A stretch of DNA of 11,104 bases. It comes from DATLBY01 sp035526665. Lineage in GTDB: Bacteria; Acidobacteriota; Terriglobia; Bryobacterales; Bryobacteraceae. How positions within the stretch are numbered: position 1 is the first letter of the stretch; each line of letters begins with the position of its first letter. The position numbers and the translations under genes are program-made. Where the stretch lies: contig DATLBY010000009.1 of NCBI GenBank assembly GCA_035526665.1, positions 1-11,104 on the forward strand, read 5' to 3'. Below are positions 1-7,441 of the stretch, one piece after another. Under the pieces are notes generated by a model. The model was given only the letters and a program-made list of their open reading frames with translations. It was not told the origin of the DNA and ran no database searches.

Positions 1-226
1 GGTGGCTGCCGCGACTCCCGGCGTGTTAGCCGAACCTTCTCCAGTGGTCATGTTCGACCCGGGCATCACGCCGACACACATGCAGATGAAGCTGACGGTT
101 CACGTGGCCAGCCAGCTGCAGAGGGGCGGCGTCCAATCCAGGATCCGCGTTGCCTTGCTGCACCGTTTTCGCGAGGAGAAGGTGCCGCTTCCCTCCACTG
201 AGAAGATCGTTTTATTACGTCCTTGA
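1..226 (+). CDS. C-terminal end of an MscS-type mechanosensitive ion channel (5'-truncated by window edge)
   Basis: The reading frame is open from the first bases and stops at TGA 224-226, giving about 74 residues. The visible part has the pattern of the MscS cytoplasmic tail: a strand with 'PSPVVMFDPG', a hydrophobic alternating stretch 'MQMKLTVHV', then a helix and 'ALLHRFREEKVPLPSTEKIVLL'-like end. The closing 'F+EE.vplPsp..v' is the typical finish of the alpha/beta cage domain. MscS channels sit in the inner membrane and release solutes on hypo-osmotic shock. The pore-forming TM3 helix lies outside the window, so the assignment rests on the tail alone. A GTG near the edge could be read as a start, but a 74-residue protein of this kind would be only a fragment, so I treat it as truncated. 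The next gene starts 5 bases after its stop, which suggests co-transcription. Confidence 0.6.
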   Translation, partial: VAAATPGVLAEPSPVVMFDPGITPTHMQMKLTVHVASQLQRGGVQSRIRVALLHRFREEKVPLPSTEKIVLLRP

Positions 227-231
227 GTTCC

Positions 232-2046
232 ATGAGAATCGGAATTGATACGGGCGGGACGTTTACCGACTTTGTGGTGGCCCCTGACGACGGGCCGGTG
301 CAAACGTTCAAGCTCCGCTCGGACCCGGCCGATCCCTCGCGGGTGATCCTCGCCGGACTGGCCCGCATCGCAGCGGCGCGCCGCAGCGAGGTTATTCACG
401 GATCCACGGTGGCGACCAATGCGCTGCTGGAGCGCAAAGGCGCGCGTACGGCTCTGGTGACGACCGCCGGGTTTGAGGATGTGATCGAGATCGGCCGTCA
501 GAACCGCGCGGAGCTGTATGTTCTCAATCCGGCGCCGCGCCGGCTGCTGGTGGAGCGCAGGCTGCGGTTCGGCGTAAACGAGCGGAGCTATTTTGACGGC
601 GCCATCGCGCGACGGCCTTCGCGGCGGGAGCTCGGCGAGCTGCGCAGCAAGCTGCAGCGCGTGAAGGCGGAGTCGATTGCTATCTGCTTTCTGCACGCCT
701 ATCGAAGTCCGGAGAATGAGCGGGCGGTGGCCGCGGCGCTGAAAGACCTGGGCTACGTGTGCAGTTCGCATGAAATCTGCCCGGAGTTCCGCGAGTATGA
801 GCGCACGTCGACCACCGTTCTGAATGCTTACGTGGGCCCGCTGATGGACAGATATTTGGGCGCGCTCGAGAGTGGAACGAAATACCGGCTATTGGTGATG
901 CAATCGAATGGCGGCCTGATAACAGCGGCCGAGGCCCGGCGTCAGGCGGTGCGAACGCTGCTGTCGGGGCCGGCGGGCGGAGTAGTGGGAGCCATTGCGG
1001 TGGCCAAACAGGCGGGCATCAAAAACCTGCTGGCCTTCGATATGGGCGGCACTTCCACGGACGTGAGTCTATGCGCGGGCCGCGCCACGGCGACCATGGA
1101 GGGCTCCGTGGACGGGTTCCCCGTCAGAGTTCCCATGCTGGATATTCACACCGTGGGCGCCGGCGGCGGATCCATTGCGCGGATGGACGAGGGCGGGTTG
1201 TTGCACGTAGGGCCGGAGAGCGCCGGCGCGGATCCCGGACCGGCCTGCTATGGACGCGGAACCGAGGCCACGGTCACAGACGCGAACCTGGTGCTGGGCC
1301 GGATTCAGGCAGCAAATTTTCTGGGGGGCACGATGGCGATTGACCTCGGCCGCGCCCAGGAGGCGATTGGCCGCCTGGCGAGGCAACTCGGGTTGGGCAG
1401 AGCCGCCGCGGCCAGAGGGATTATCCGTGTTGCCAACGCGAATATGGAGCGCGCGATTCGCGTCGTGTCGGTAGAACGCGGCCACGATCCGCGCGCCTTT
1501 ACCCTGGTGGCGTTTGGCGGCAGCGGAGGACTGCATGCTTGCGAGATCGCCGCCAATCTGGGCATTCAAACGGTGCTGGTCCCCAAGAATGCCGGCGTCC
1601 TTTCCGCCTTGGGCATGGTGATTGCCGACAGGGTGCGCGACTATGCGGCCGGCGTTCTAGGAAGAGAAGAGTTTGAGCAGGAGTATCGAAGCCTGGAAAA
1701 GAGGGCGCGCGCCGATATGCGTAGAGCGGCGCTCGCACGCTCCATGGACGTGCGCTACGCGGGCCAGAGTTACGAGCTGAATGTGGCTACGCAGGCAGAG
1801 TTCCATGCCGCACATCGCAAACTGTACGGCTACTCGGACCCCCAGCGTCCCACCGAGGTGGTTACTATCCGGGTGCGTGCCACAGTGCGGAGCGCGCCCG
1901 TGCAGTCTGCAAAATCCCGTGCGTCCGCCAGGACAATGCACGGACCTGCTGTCCTGGCCGAATACGGATCCACAACGTATGTGCCGGCGGGCTGGCGGTA
2001 TCGCGCCGACGCGTTTGGAAACCTGCGGATTACCCGCTCTAGTTGA
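232..2046 (+). CDS. HyuA-type hydantoinase/oxoprolinase (N-methylhydantoinase A family) subunit, compact form
   Basis: This is a 604-residue ATP-dependent amidohydrolase/carboxylase-family subunit with the acetate-kinase/actin-like fold. Known members open cyclic amides (hydantoins, 5-oxoproline) or carboxylate ketones; the substrate here cannot be read. The N-terminal phosphate loop is 'GIDTGGTFTDF' (residues 4-14), followed by 'HGSTVATNALLERKGA' (56-71) and 'EFREYERTSTTVLNAYV' (185-201). The central HyuA domain has 'LLSGPAGGVVGA' (243-254), 'FDMGGTSTDVSL' (269-280), 'GAGGGSIA' (309-316), 'DPGPACYGRG' (334-343) and 'AFGGSGGLHA' (427-436). The end has 'RYAGQSYELNV' (508-518), 'YGYSDP' (532-537) and 'GPAVLAEYGSTTYVP' (571-585). 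At about 604 residues it is shorter than the usual ~650-700, mostly between residues 470 and 500. ATG 232 is chosen over TTG 223, because TTG 223 overlaps the upstream stop and the family starts just before the phosphate loop. No Shine-Dalgarno site is visible, so coupling to the upstream gene is likely. No HyuB partner is next to it. Its end overlaps serA by 8 bases. Confidence 0.88.
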   Translation: MRIGIDTGGTFTDFVVAPDDGPVQTFKLRSDPADPSRVILAGLARIAAARRSEVIHGSTVATNALLERKGARTALVTTAGFEDVIEIGRQNRAELYVLNPAPRRLLVERRLRFGVNERSYFDGAIARRPSRRELGELRSKLQRVKAESIAICFLHAYRSPENERAVAAALKDLGYVCSSHEICPEFREYERTSTTVLNAYVGPLMDRYLGALESGTKYRLLVMQSNGGLITAAEARRQAVRTLLSGPAGGVVGAIAVAKQAGIKNLLAFDMGGTSTDVSLCAGRATATMEGSVDGFPVRVPMLDIHTVGAGGGSIARMDEGGLLHVGPESAGADPGPACYGRGTEATVTDANLVLGRIQAANFLGGTMAIDLGRAQEAIGRLARQLGLGRAAAARGIIRVANANMERAIRVVSVERGHDPRAFTLVAFGGSGGLHACEIAANLGIQTVLVPKNAGVLSALGMVIADRVRDYAAGVLGREEFEQEYRSLEKRARADMRRAALARSMDVRYAGQSYELNVATQAEFHAAHRKLYGYSDPQRPTEVVTIRVRATVRSAPVQSAKSRASARTMHGPAVLAEYGSTTYVPAGWRYRADAFGNLRITRSS

Positions 2047-3628
2047 ATTCCACCAGCCGCGCCATCTTGACGGCCTGGTTTTTCAGGACCTCGACCAGCA
2101 CGGAATCCGGAACCACGTTATCGGTCTCAATCACCGAGACGGCTTCCAGCGGCTGGCCTTCGGAGAGCGGTTTCTCCTGGCGGCCGAGCGAGAAGTTGGC
2201 GATGTTGATGCCATTCTTTCCAAAGACGCCGCCGACGTAGCCAATCACCCCGGGGACATCCTCGTTTTTCAGGAAGATCACATGCCCGGAGAGTGGGGCT
2301 TCGCAGTAGATACCTTCCACCTGAACCAGGCGGGGCTTGTCGAGCACGACCGCACCCTCCACGCACGTGGCGCCGGAGTCGGTATCCAGCTCGATGCGGA
2401 TGGAATCGATGTGGCCCAGCCGCTTCTCATGGCGCTCGTTGATGTCCCAGCCGCGATCGGCAGCCAACTGCATGGAATTTACCAGGTTGGCCTTGCGCGC
2501 CAGCGACCGGTTCAGGACGCCAGCAATACCCGCGTTGCGGATCAGGCTGGTGTTGGATTCGGCGATGCGTCCGAAGTAGGAGATCCGGATTGACCTCGGG
2601 TTGCCGGTGGAGACATAGGCGGCGAAGTTGCCCAGGCGTTCGGCCAGATCGGCGTACGGCCCCAAGGCCTTGTATTGTTCGGGCGAAAGCGCGGGCATGT
2701 TCACCGCGTTGATGACGATGCCGTTCTTCAGGTATTCGATCACCTGCTCCACAATGCGGACACCGACGATTTCCTGAGCCTCCTCGGTGGAGCCGCCGAT
2801 GTGCGGCGTAGCGATCAGGTTTTCCTGTTTCAGCAGGGGTTCATCGGCAACGGGCGGCTCCACCGCAAAAACGTCCAGCCCGGCGCCGGCCACTTTGCCG
2901 CTGGCCATTGCTTCATTCAAGGCCGCGGTGTCAATCAGCTCGCCCCGGGCGCAGTTAATCACGCGGACCCCGGGCTTCATCGCGGCGAAGGCCTGAGCGC
3001 CCAGCATCTTCTCGGTTTCCGGCGTGAGCGCCATGTGCAGCGTAATGTAGTCGCTCTGCGCGTACAGGGTCTTGAGATCCACCAGATCAATGTTGAGATC
3101 GACGGCGCTCTGCGAGTTCACATACGGATCGCTGGCGATGATGCGCATTTCAAAGCTGCGGGCGCGCTTCAGCACTTCGCGGCCAATGCTGCCCAGGCCG
3201 ACGATGCCCAGTGTTTTGCCGCGTAACTCGTTGCCTAAGAACTTTTTCTTCTCCCACTTGCCGCCCTTGGTGGACTGGCTGGCCTGTGGGATGGAGCGCG
3301 CCATGGAGAGCATCAGCCCGAGGGTATGCTCGGCCACCGAGATGGCGTTGCCGCCGGGCGTGTTCATCACAAGAACGCCCGCGGCGGTGGCGGCAGGCAG
3401 GTCCACGTTGTCCACACCCACTCCGGCGCGGCCAATCACGCGCAGCTTGGGCGCTTTGGCGAGAACGTCGGGCGTCACCTTCACCGCGCTGCGTACCAGC
3501 AGGGCATCGCACGTGGGCAGATGCTGCGCGTACTCTTTCGGATTGGATACAACAATATCCCAGTCCGGCTGGGTCTTCAGCAGCTCGATTCCCGCTGCTG
3601 CGACTGGTTCGGCAATCAGAATTTTCAT
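2039..3628 (-). CDS. serA: D-3-phosphoglycerate dehydrogenase, long (ASB + ACT domain) type
   Basis: This 529-residue enzyme performs the first committed step of serine synthesis: 3-phosphoglycerate + NAD to 3-phosphohydroxypyruvate, in the cytoplasm. The substrate domain opens with 'MKILIAEPVAAAGIELL', and 'GRAGVGVDNVDL' is at 66-77. The Rossmann NAD loop is 'GIVGLGSIGREVL' (141-153), with acidic D167 after the second strand. The catalytic set typical of D-2-hydroxyacid dehydrogenases is present: R228 in 'NCARGELID', E257 in 'VFAVEPP' and H276 in 'TPHIGGST'. An intervening allosteric substrate-binding (ASB) domain covers about 315-445. A C-terminal ACT domain (about 450-529) has 'NEDVPGVIGYVGGVFGKNGI', so serine feedback is plausible from the family. 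The length matches the long bacterial form (~525-530). The ATG at 3628 lies 10 bases after the aminotransferase stop and has no clear Shine-Dalgarno site, suggesting coupled translation. Its stop (TAG) lies inside the last codons of the convergent hyuA gene. Confidence 0.96.
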   Translation of the reverse strand: MKILIAEPVAAAGIELLKTQPDWDIVVSNPKEYAQHLPTCDALLVRSAVKVTPDVLAKAPKLRVIGRAGVGVDNVDLPAATAAGVLVMNTPGGNAISVAEHTLGLMLSMARSIPQASQSTKGGKWEKKKFLGNELRGKTLGIVGLGSIGREVLKRARSFEMRIIASDPYVNSQSAVDLNIDLVDLKTLYAQSDYITLHMALTPETEKMLGAQAFAAMKPGVRVINCARGELIDTAALNEAMASGKVAGAGLDVFAVEPPVADEPLLKQENLIATPHIGGSTEEAQEIVGVRIVEQVIEYLKNGIVINAVNMPALSPEQYKALGPYADLAERLGNFAAYVSTGNPRSIRISYFGRIAESNTSLIRNAGIAGVLNRSLARKANLVNSMQLAADRGWDINERHEKRLGHIDSIRIELDTDSGATCVEGAVVLDKPRLVQVEGIYCEAPLSGHVIFLKNEDVPGVIGYVGGVFGKNGINIANFSLGRQEKPLSEGQPLEAVSVIETDNVVPDSVLVEVLKNQAVKMARLVEFN

Positions 3629-3638
3629 GTCGTGTGAT

Positions 3639-4826
3639 CTAGGGCTTTCCGGCGCCCACGGGGATGTTCTCTTTCAAACCGGCAACTTCGGCGAAGACAC
3701 GCTGCACGGCCGCTACACCGGAGCCAAGTTTTACGGGCTGACCGTTGGCGGCCAGAATCAGCTCCAACTCGGCCACCATGGCGAACAGGTCGGGGAAATC
3801 GAAGTAGCCGAGGTGCGCGATCCGGAAGATCTGGCCCTTCATGGAGCCTTGTCCGTTCGCGATGATCGAACCGAAGCGGCTCCGGAACTCCTTCACAATA
3901 ATGCTGGAATCCATGCCCTTCGGCGCGCGGATGGCCGTTACCGAGGCGCTGGGCGCGTTGGGCGCAAACAATTCCAACCCCAGCTCCTGGGCGGCCGCAC
4001 GGGTCGCTTTGGCGAGTAGTTGGGCATTGTCGATCAGTTTATCCATGCCGATCGATTTGATATATTTCAGCGCCTCGCCCAGGGCGATGATCAACGACGT
4101 GGCAGGGGTCCAACTGGATTCGCCGGCCGCCGCATTTTTCTTTTCCTTCTTCAAATTGAAGTAGTAGCGCGGCAGATTGGAGGATTCGCCGAGAGCCCAG
4201 GCTTTGGCGCTGACCGCCATGAAGGCCAGCCCGGGAGGAATCATGAAGGACTTCTGGGAGCCGCCGATCACCACGTCGATGCCCCAGCCGTCAATATCCA
4301 GCGGCATAGTACCCAGACCCGTGATGGCGTCGACCACGAGAATTGCATCGGTCTTCCGTACGGCCGCGGCCATCGACTGGATGTCGTGCGCGGCGCCGGT
4401 GGAGGTTTCCGAAGCCTGTACAAACACACCTTTGACGGTCTTGTCAGCGGCCAGAGCGTCGGCCACCGCCTGCGCGCTCACCGTGTCGCCATATTCGGCC
4501 TTCAGGACGTTCGCTTCCAGTCCGTATGCCTTTGCGATTTCCACCCAGCGCTCGCCGAATTTACCGGCCGAACACACTACGACGCGATCCCCACGCGAGA
4601 ACAGGTTTGAGACGGATGCTTCCATGGCGCCGGTACCGGACGCCACCAGGCACAGGACATCGTTCTGCGTGCCCATGACTTCCTTCAGATCGGCCAGAAC
4701 CTGGGTGTAGATCTTGCGGAAGTCCTCCGTACGGTGATGAACATCGGAGCCCATCATTGCCTGTAACGCCTTTGGATACAGAGGAGTTGGGCCGGGAGTA
4801 AGCAGTCGTTGTTTTCGAATATGCAT
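3639..4826 (-). CDS. Class V PLP aminotransferase (AGXT/SGAT-like), probable phosphoserine aminotransferase role
   Basis: This is a 395-residue fold-type I PLP enzyme of the alanine-glyoxylate / serine-pyruvate aminotransferase group. It begins 'LLTPGPTPLYPKAL' (8-21), a family hallmark. The PLP phosphate-binding turn is 'ASGTGAMEA' (62-70), the ring-stacking region 'ETSTGAAHD' (140-148), and the PLP N1-binding aspartate D166 is in 'VVDAITGLG'. The Schiff-base lysine K192 is in 'GGSQKSFMIPPGLAF', and the substrate carboxylate arginine R335 is in 'FRIAHLGYFD'. It lies directly upstream of serA on the same strand. The likely job is therefore phosphohydroxypyruvate + glutamate to phosphoserine in the serine pathway, in place of the more distant canonical SerC. 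Sequence alone cannot exclude serine-glyoxylate or alanine-glyoxylate aminotransferase activity. The C-terminus runs about 20-30 residues beyond the last conserved block. The ATG start has no Shine-Dalgarno site and sits 32 bases from the divergent YqeY-type gene. Confidence 0.9.
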   Translation of the reverse strand: MHIRKQRLLTPGPTPLYPKALQAMMGSDVHHRTEDFRKIYTQVLADLKEVMGTQNDVLCLVASGTGAMEASVSNLFSRGDRVVVCSAGKFGERWVEIAKAYGLEANVLKAEYGDTVSAQAVADALAADKTVKGVFVQASETSTGAAHDIQSMAAAVRKTDAILVVDAITGLGTMPLDIDGWGIDVVIGGSQKSFMIPPGLAFMAVSAKAWALGESSNLPRYYFNLKKEKKNAAAGESSWTPATSLIIALGEALKYIKSIGMDKLIDNAQLLAKATRAAAQELGLELFAPNAPSASVTAIRAPKGMDSSIIVKEFRSRFGSIIANGQGSMKGQIFRIAHLGYFDFPDLFAMVAELELILAANGQPVKLGSGVAAVQRVFAEVAGLKENIPVGAGKP

Positions 4827-4843
4827 GGGAGTGGGTAAACATT

Positions 4844-4850
4844 TAGAATA
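4844..4850. promoter_or_regulatory. Possible bidirectional promoter core: overlapping opposed -10-like hexamers
   Basis: The only DNA between two divergent genes is 32 bases (4827-4858). Within 'tttagaatagc' there is TAGAAT on the + strand (4844-4849) and TATTCT on the - strand (4850-4845), each four of six or better against TATAAT and sharing five base pairs. Normal spacing would start + transcripts about 2-4 bases before ATG 4859, and - transcripts about 11-13 bases before ATG 4826. That fits the lack of Shine-Dalgarno sites at both genes. No good -35 element is seen on either side (best about three of six). The call is an inference from position and hexamer match. Confidence 0.35.
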
Positions 4851-4858
4851 GCAAACGA

Positions 4859-5305
4859 ATGTCCCTACTCGATCAGATTCAGAAAGACATGGTCACCGCG
4901 ATGAAGGCGAAGGACGAGGCTCGTTTGGGCGCTGTCCGGATGATCAAGACGGCTCTCAAGAAGCACGAAGTGGATTCCATGAAGCCGCTGGACGAAGCCA
5001 CCGAAATGCAGATTCTGAACATGCTGATCAAACAGCGCCGGGAGTCCGCGGATATGTTCCGGAAGGGCGGCCGGCCGGAGCTGGCCGACAAGGAAGAGAG
5101 CGAGCTGGCGCTGATTGAAGGCTACATGCCGGCGGGCGCGACCGATGCCGAGGTGGATGCCGCCATTGCAGCCGCCGTCTCCGAGACTGGCGCCGATTCT
5201 GCCAAGCAGATGGGACAGGTGATGAAGGCGGCGCAGGCCAAGCTGGCGGGCAAGCGAGTGGACGGCAAGGCGCTCAGCGAGAAAGTACGCGCGCGCCTGA
5301 CCTGA
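4859..5305 (+). CDS. GatB/YqeY domain-containing protein
   Basis: This is a 148-residue soluble, mostly helical protein matching the stand-alone GatB/YqeY family in length (~147-150) and motifs. It has 'LGAVRMIKTALKKHEVD' (23-39), 'LIKQRRESADMFRKGGR' (56-72), 'LADKEESELALIEGYMP' (75-91) and, near the C-terminus, 'KQMGQVMKAAQAKLAGKRVD' (116-135). The domain is the tRNA-binding tail also found in GatB of the Asp-tRNA(Asn)/Glu-tRNA(Gln) amidotransferase. The role of the stand-alone form is not firmly established; a link to tRNA or amidation is by homology only. It is divergent from the aminotransferase gene. ATG 4859 has no Shine-Dalgarno site and may be leaderless. A 78-base gap separates it from the OPT transporter on the same strand, so it may be its own unit or a two-gene unit. 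Confidence 0.92.
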   Translation: MSLLDQIQKDMVTAMKAKDEARLGAVRMIKTALKKHEVDSMKPLDEATEMQILNMLIKQRRESADMFRKGGRPELADKEESELALIEGYMPAGATDAEVDAAIAAAVSETGADSAKQMGQVMKAAQAKLAGKRVDGKALSEKVRARLT

Positions 5306-5326
5306 ATCAGCGGCTCGAGTGGCGCT

Positions 5327-5363
5327 AACTCATTCCATCATTTGAACCTTGCTATCATGAGTT
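5327..5363. repeat. 7-bp inverted repeat in the yqeY-OPT intergenic region, possible operator
   Basis: AACTCAT (5327-5333) is matched by ATGAGTT (5357-5363), with 23 bases between arms, in the 78-base gap upstream of the transporter. The right arm overlaps a -10-like TATCAT (5353-5358). The loop is too long and there is no T-run, so a terminator is unlikely; an operator is possible but unproven. A 7-bp repeat of this spacing could also be chance. Confidence 0.2.
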
Positions 5364-5371
5364 CCGTCTGA

Positions 5372-5376
5372 AGAGG
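5372..5376 (+). promoter_or_regulatory. Ribosome binding site of the OPT transporter gene
   Basis: AGAGG lies 7 bases before ATG 5384, within 'ctgaagagggcctttcatg'. This is one of only two clear Shine-Dalgarno sites in the window (the other precedes rmlA), and it fixes the transporter start. Confidence 0.65.
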
Positions 5377-5383
5377 GCCTTTC

Positions 5384-7432
5384 ATGAGCGATGAAAAACT
5401 GACCGCCGCGCCACCGCAGAAGTTCAAGCCTTTCGTTCCCCCAACGATGCAGATGACGGAGTTTACGCTCCGGGCCGTTCTTCTGGGTCTGGTGATGACG
5501 GTGATTCTGGGAGCGGCCAACGCATATCTGGGTCTGCGCGCCGGAATCACAATTGCCGCGACGTATCCGGCGGCGGTAATCGGAATGGCCGTCCTGCGAA
5601 TCTGGCGGGCCTCCATTTTGGAGGAGAATATCGCGCGAACAGCGGGCTCCATCGGGGAATCGGTGGCGGCGGGGGCGATTTTCACGATTCCGGCGTTCAT
5701 GATCTCGCACTCCTGGGAATCGTTTGATTTTCAGCATGCCTACTGGAAATCGACGGTGCTGATGATGACCGGCGGAATTCTCGGGGTCCTTTTCGTTTCG
5801 CTGATGCGGCGGGCCATGGTGGAGGATCCGGAGCTCCCTTTTCCTGAGTCGGTCGCCGCCGCCGAGATCCACAAAGCTGGCCAGCAGGGCGCGCGGGCGG
5901 CCAAATTTCTCTTCTACAACATGGGCTTCGGCGCAATCGCCTATCTTTTGGGTGCGATGAAGCTGTTTCTACCGGATAAGGATTTCCTGCTGCCGATTGG
6001 ACGGTTGGGGAAAAGCTTTGTACGCGTGGGCGCAATCGGAAGCACCAATAACGTGAATGTGGGCGGATACACGTTGTTTTCGGCCCCCAGCGTCAGTCCC
6101 GCCTACCTGGGTGTGGGATACATCATCGGCCCGCGCCTGGCGTCCTTGAATTTCGCGGGCGGAGTGTTCGCGTGGGGCCTGATGGTCCCGCTGCTCATTT
6201 ACTTCATGGGACCGCAGTTGCAAGCGTTCCTCCCGGCCGGCTCGGGCACGGAGGGCTGGGAAGGCATGGCTAACGCGGTCTGGCGCTACATCGTGCGGCC
6301 GATTGCGGTGGGCGGCATGCTGGTCGGCGCGGCCTACACTCTGTTCCGCATGCGCAAGAACTTATTTTCCGGACTGAAGAGGGCCTTTGGCGAGTTACGG
6401 CAGGCCGGCGGTCCTCCCCAGGACGTCAGCCGTACGGAGCAGTATATGAGCTCTAAAGTAGTGCTGCTGGGGATTCTGCTGGTCTCTTTCGCGATGGCGG
6501 GGGTCTACATTTACTTCTCGGGACAAGTGGCCGGCGGCATCGTCGCGGCCATAGTGATGCTGATTACCGGTTTCTTTTTCGCGGCCGTGTCGGGGAGCCT
6601 GGTGGGCTTTATCGGCTCTTCCAACAATCCGATCTCCGGTCTGACTCTGTCCACGGTGATCATTGCGGCGCTGCTGATGGTGTCGCTCGGTGTCACCGGC
6701 ATCCAGGGGGTGACTGCGATCTTGGGAGTCGCCGCAGTGGTCTGCGTTTCGTCGGCGGTATCGGGCGAACTGCTGCAGGACTTCAAGGTCGGCTACATCC
6801 TGGGGGGGACGCCGCGCACCATCCAAATCGTGGAGCTGATCGCCGTGGTGTGCGCCAGCCTGCTGATGTACTTTCCGCTGCTGGTGCTGCACGAAGGAAA
6901 CATTCGGGCGGGCGGCACGGGATTCGGTGACCGCCAACTGCCCGCGCCGCAAGCGGGACTGATGGCATCCATCTCGCAGGGCATCGTCGGCGGGGATATG
7001 CCCTGGGCCCTTGTTGTGGTCGGCATGATGTTGGGTGTCGCCTTGATCATGGTGCAGGTGAAAAGTCCCATGCTGTTCGCCGTCGGGATGTATTTGCCGT
7101 TCGCCACTACCTTCGCGATCTTTATGGGAGGCATGGCCAAGTGGCTGGGCGACGAGTTGCGCGAGCGCCGCGGATTCAATGAAGCGCAGACGGCGCGGAT
7201 TGAGAACACTGGTGTGCTGGTAGCCTCGGGCCTGATCGCAGGGGAGGCGTTGGTGGGACTACTGATCGCCACTTTCCGCTTCTTCGAGTGGCCTCTCTAT
7301 GAGTTCTTCAAGTCGCCCTCGTTTGTCGCGGGCGCCTTTGTAATGGCGTTAATTTTCGGCGTCATGATCTGGACTCCGCTGGCGAATCCAGGGCATCCCG
7401 ATGAACCGGCGCCTCCCACGGCAATGATGTAG
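5384..7432 (+). CDS. OPT-family transporter (prokaryotic TIGR00733-type oligopeptide/metal-chelate transporter)
   Basis: This 682-residue, very hydrophobic inner-membrane protein has about 14-16 apparent membrane segments and a polar N-terminus ending near residue 25. Family motifs visible are 'GAANAYLGLRAGITIAATYP' (43-62), 'EENIARTAGSIGESVAAGAI' (80-99), 'EDPELPFPESVAAAEIHKAG' (147-166) and 'GFIGSSNNPISGLTLSTV' (408-425). Also present are 'DFKVGYILGGTPR' (466-478) and 'SGLIAGEALVGLL' (615-627). A charged cytoplasmic-looking loop at about 322-355 divides two halves, as expected from the family's internal duplication. OPT proteins are secondary (usually proton-coupled) importers of small peptides or, in some branches, metal chelates. 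The bacterial branch's substrate is mostly unknown and no neighbour here reveals it. The length is normal for the bacterial form (~650-700). The start is set by AGAGG 7 bases upstream. The gene ends 9 bases from the convergent dioxygenase gene, with no hairpin terminator seen between them. Confidence 0.93.
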   Translation: MSDEKLTAAPPQKFKPFVPPTMQMTEFTLRAVLLGLVMTVILGAANAYLGLRAGITIAATYPAAVIGMAVLRIWRASILEENIARTAGSIGESVAAGAIFTIPAFMISHSWESFDFQHAYWKSTVLMMTGGILGVLFVSLMRRAMVEDPELPFPESVAAAEIHKAGQQGARAAKFLFYNMGFGAIAYLLGAMKLFLPDKDFLLPIGRLGKSFVRVGAIGSTNNVNVGGYTLFSAPSVSPAYLGVGYIIGPRLASLNFAGGVFAWGLMVPLLIYFMGPQLQAFLPAGSGTEGWEGMANAVWRYIVRPIAVGGMLVGAAYTLFRMRKNLFSGLKRAFGELRQAGGPPQDVSRTEQYMSSKVVLLGILLVSFAMAGVYIYFSGQVAGGIVAAIVMLITGFFFAAVSGSLVGFIGSSNNPISGLTLSTVIIAALLMVSLGVTGIQGVTAILGVAAVVCVSSAVSGELLQDFKVGYILGGTPRTIQIVELIAVVCASLLMYFPLLVLHEGNIRAGGTGFGDRQLPAPQAGLMASISQGIVGGDMPWALVVVGMMLGVALIMVQVKSPMLFAVGMYLPFATTFAIFMGGMAKWLGDELRERRGFNEAQTARIENTGVLVASGLIAGEALVGLLIATFRFFEWPLYEFFKSPSFVAGAFVMALIFGVMIWTPLANPGHPDEPAPPTAMM

Positions 7433-7441
7433 CTGGAGAAG

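Noticed and set aside
100..771. 223-residue minus-strand open frame over the MscS tail and hyuA start
   Set aside because: It is antisense to both genes, Arg/His/Gln-rich and without recognisable domains.
1781..2593. 270-residue + strand open frame crossing the hyuA/serA junction
   Set aside because: It overlaps the conserved C-terminus of HyuA in another frame and the ACT domain of SerA in antisense; no motif supports it.
3072..4019. 315-residue open frame on the + strand across serA and the aminotransferase
   Set aside because: It runs antisense through two well-supported genes; composition is arginine/serine-rich with no family motif. It is an open shadow frame of GC-rich DNA.
7433..7441. 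Possible terminator between the OPT transporter and the dioxygenase
   Set aside because: Only 9 bases separate the stops, and I found no GC hairpin followed by a T-run on either strand.
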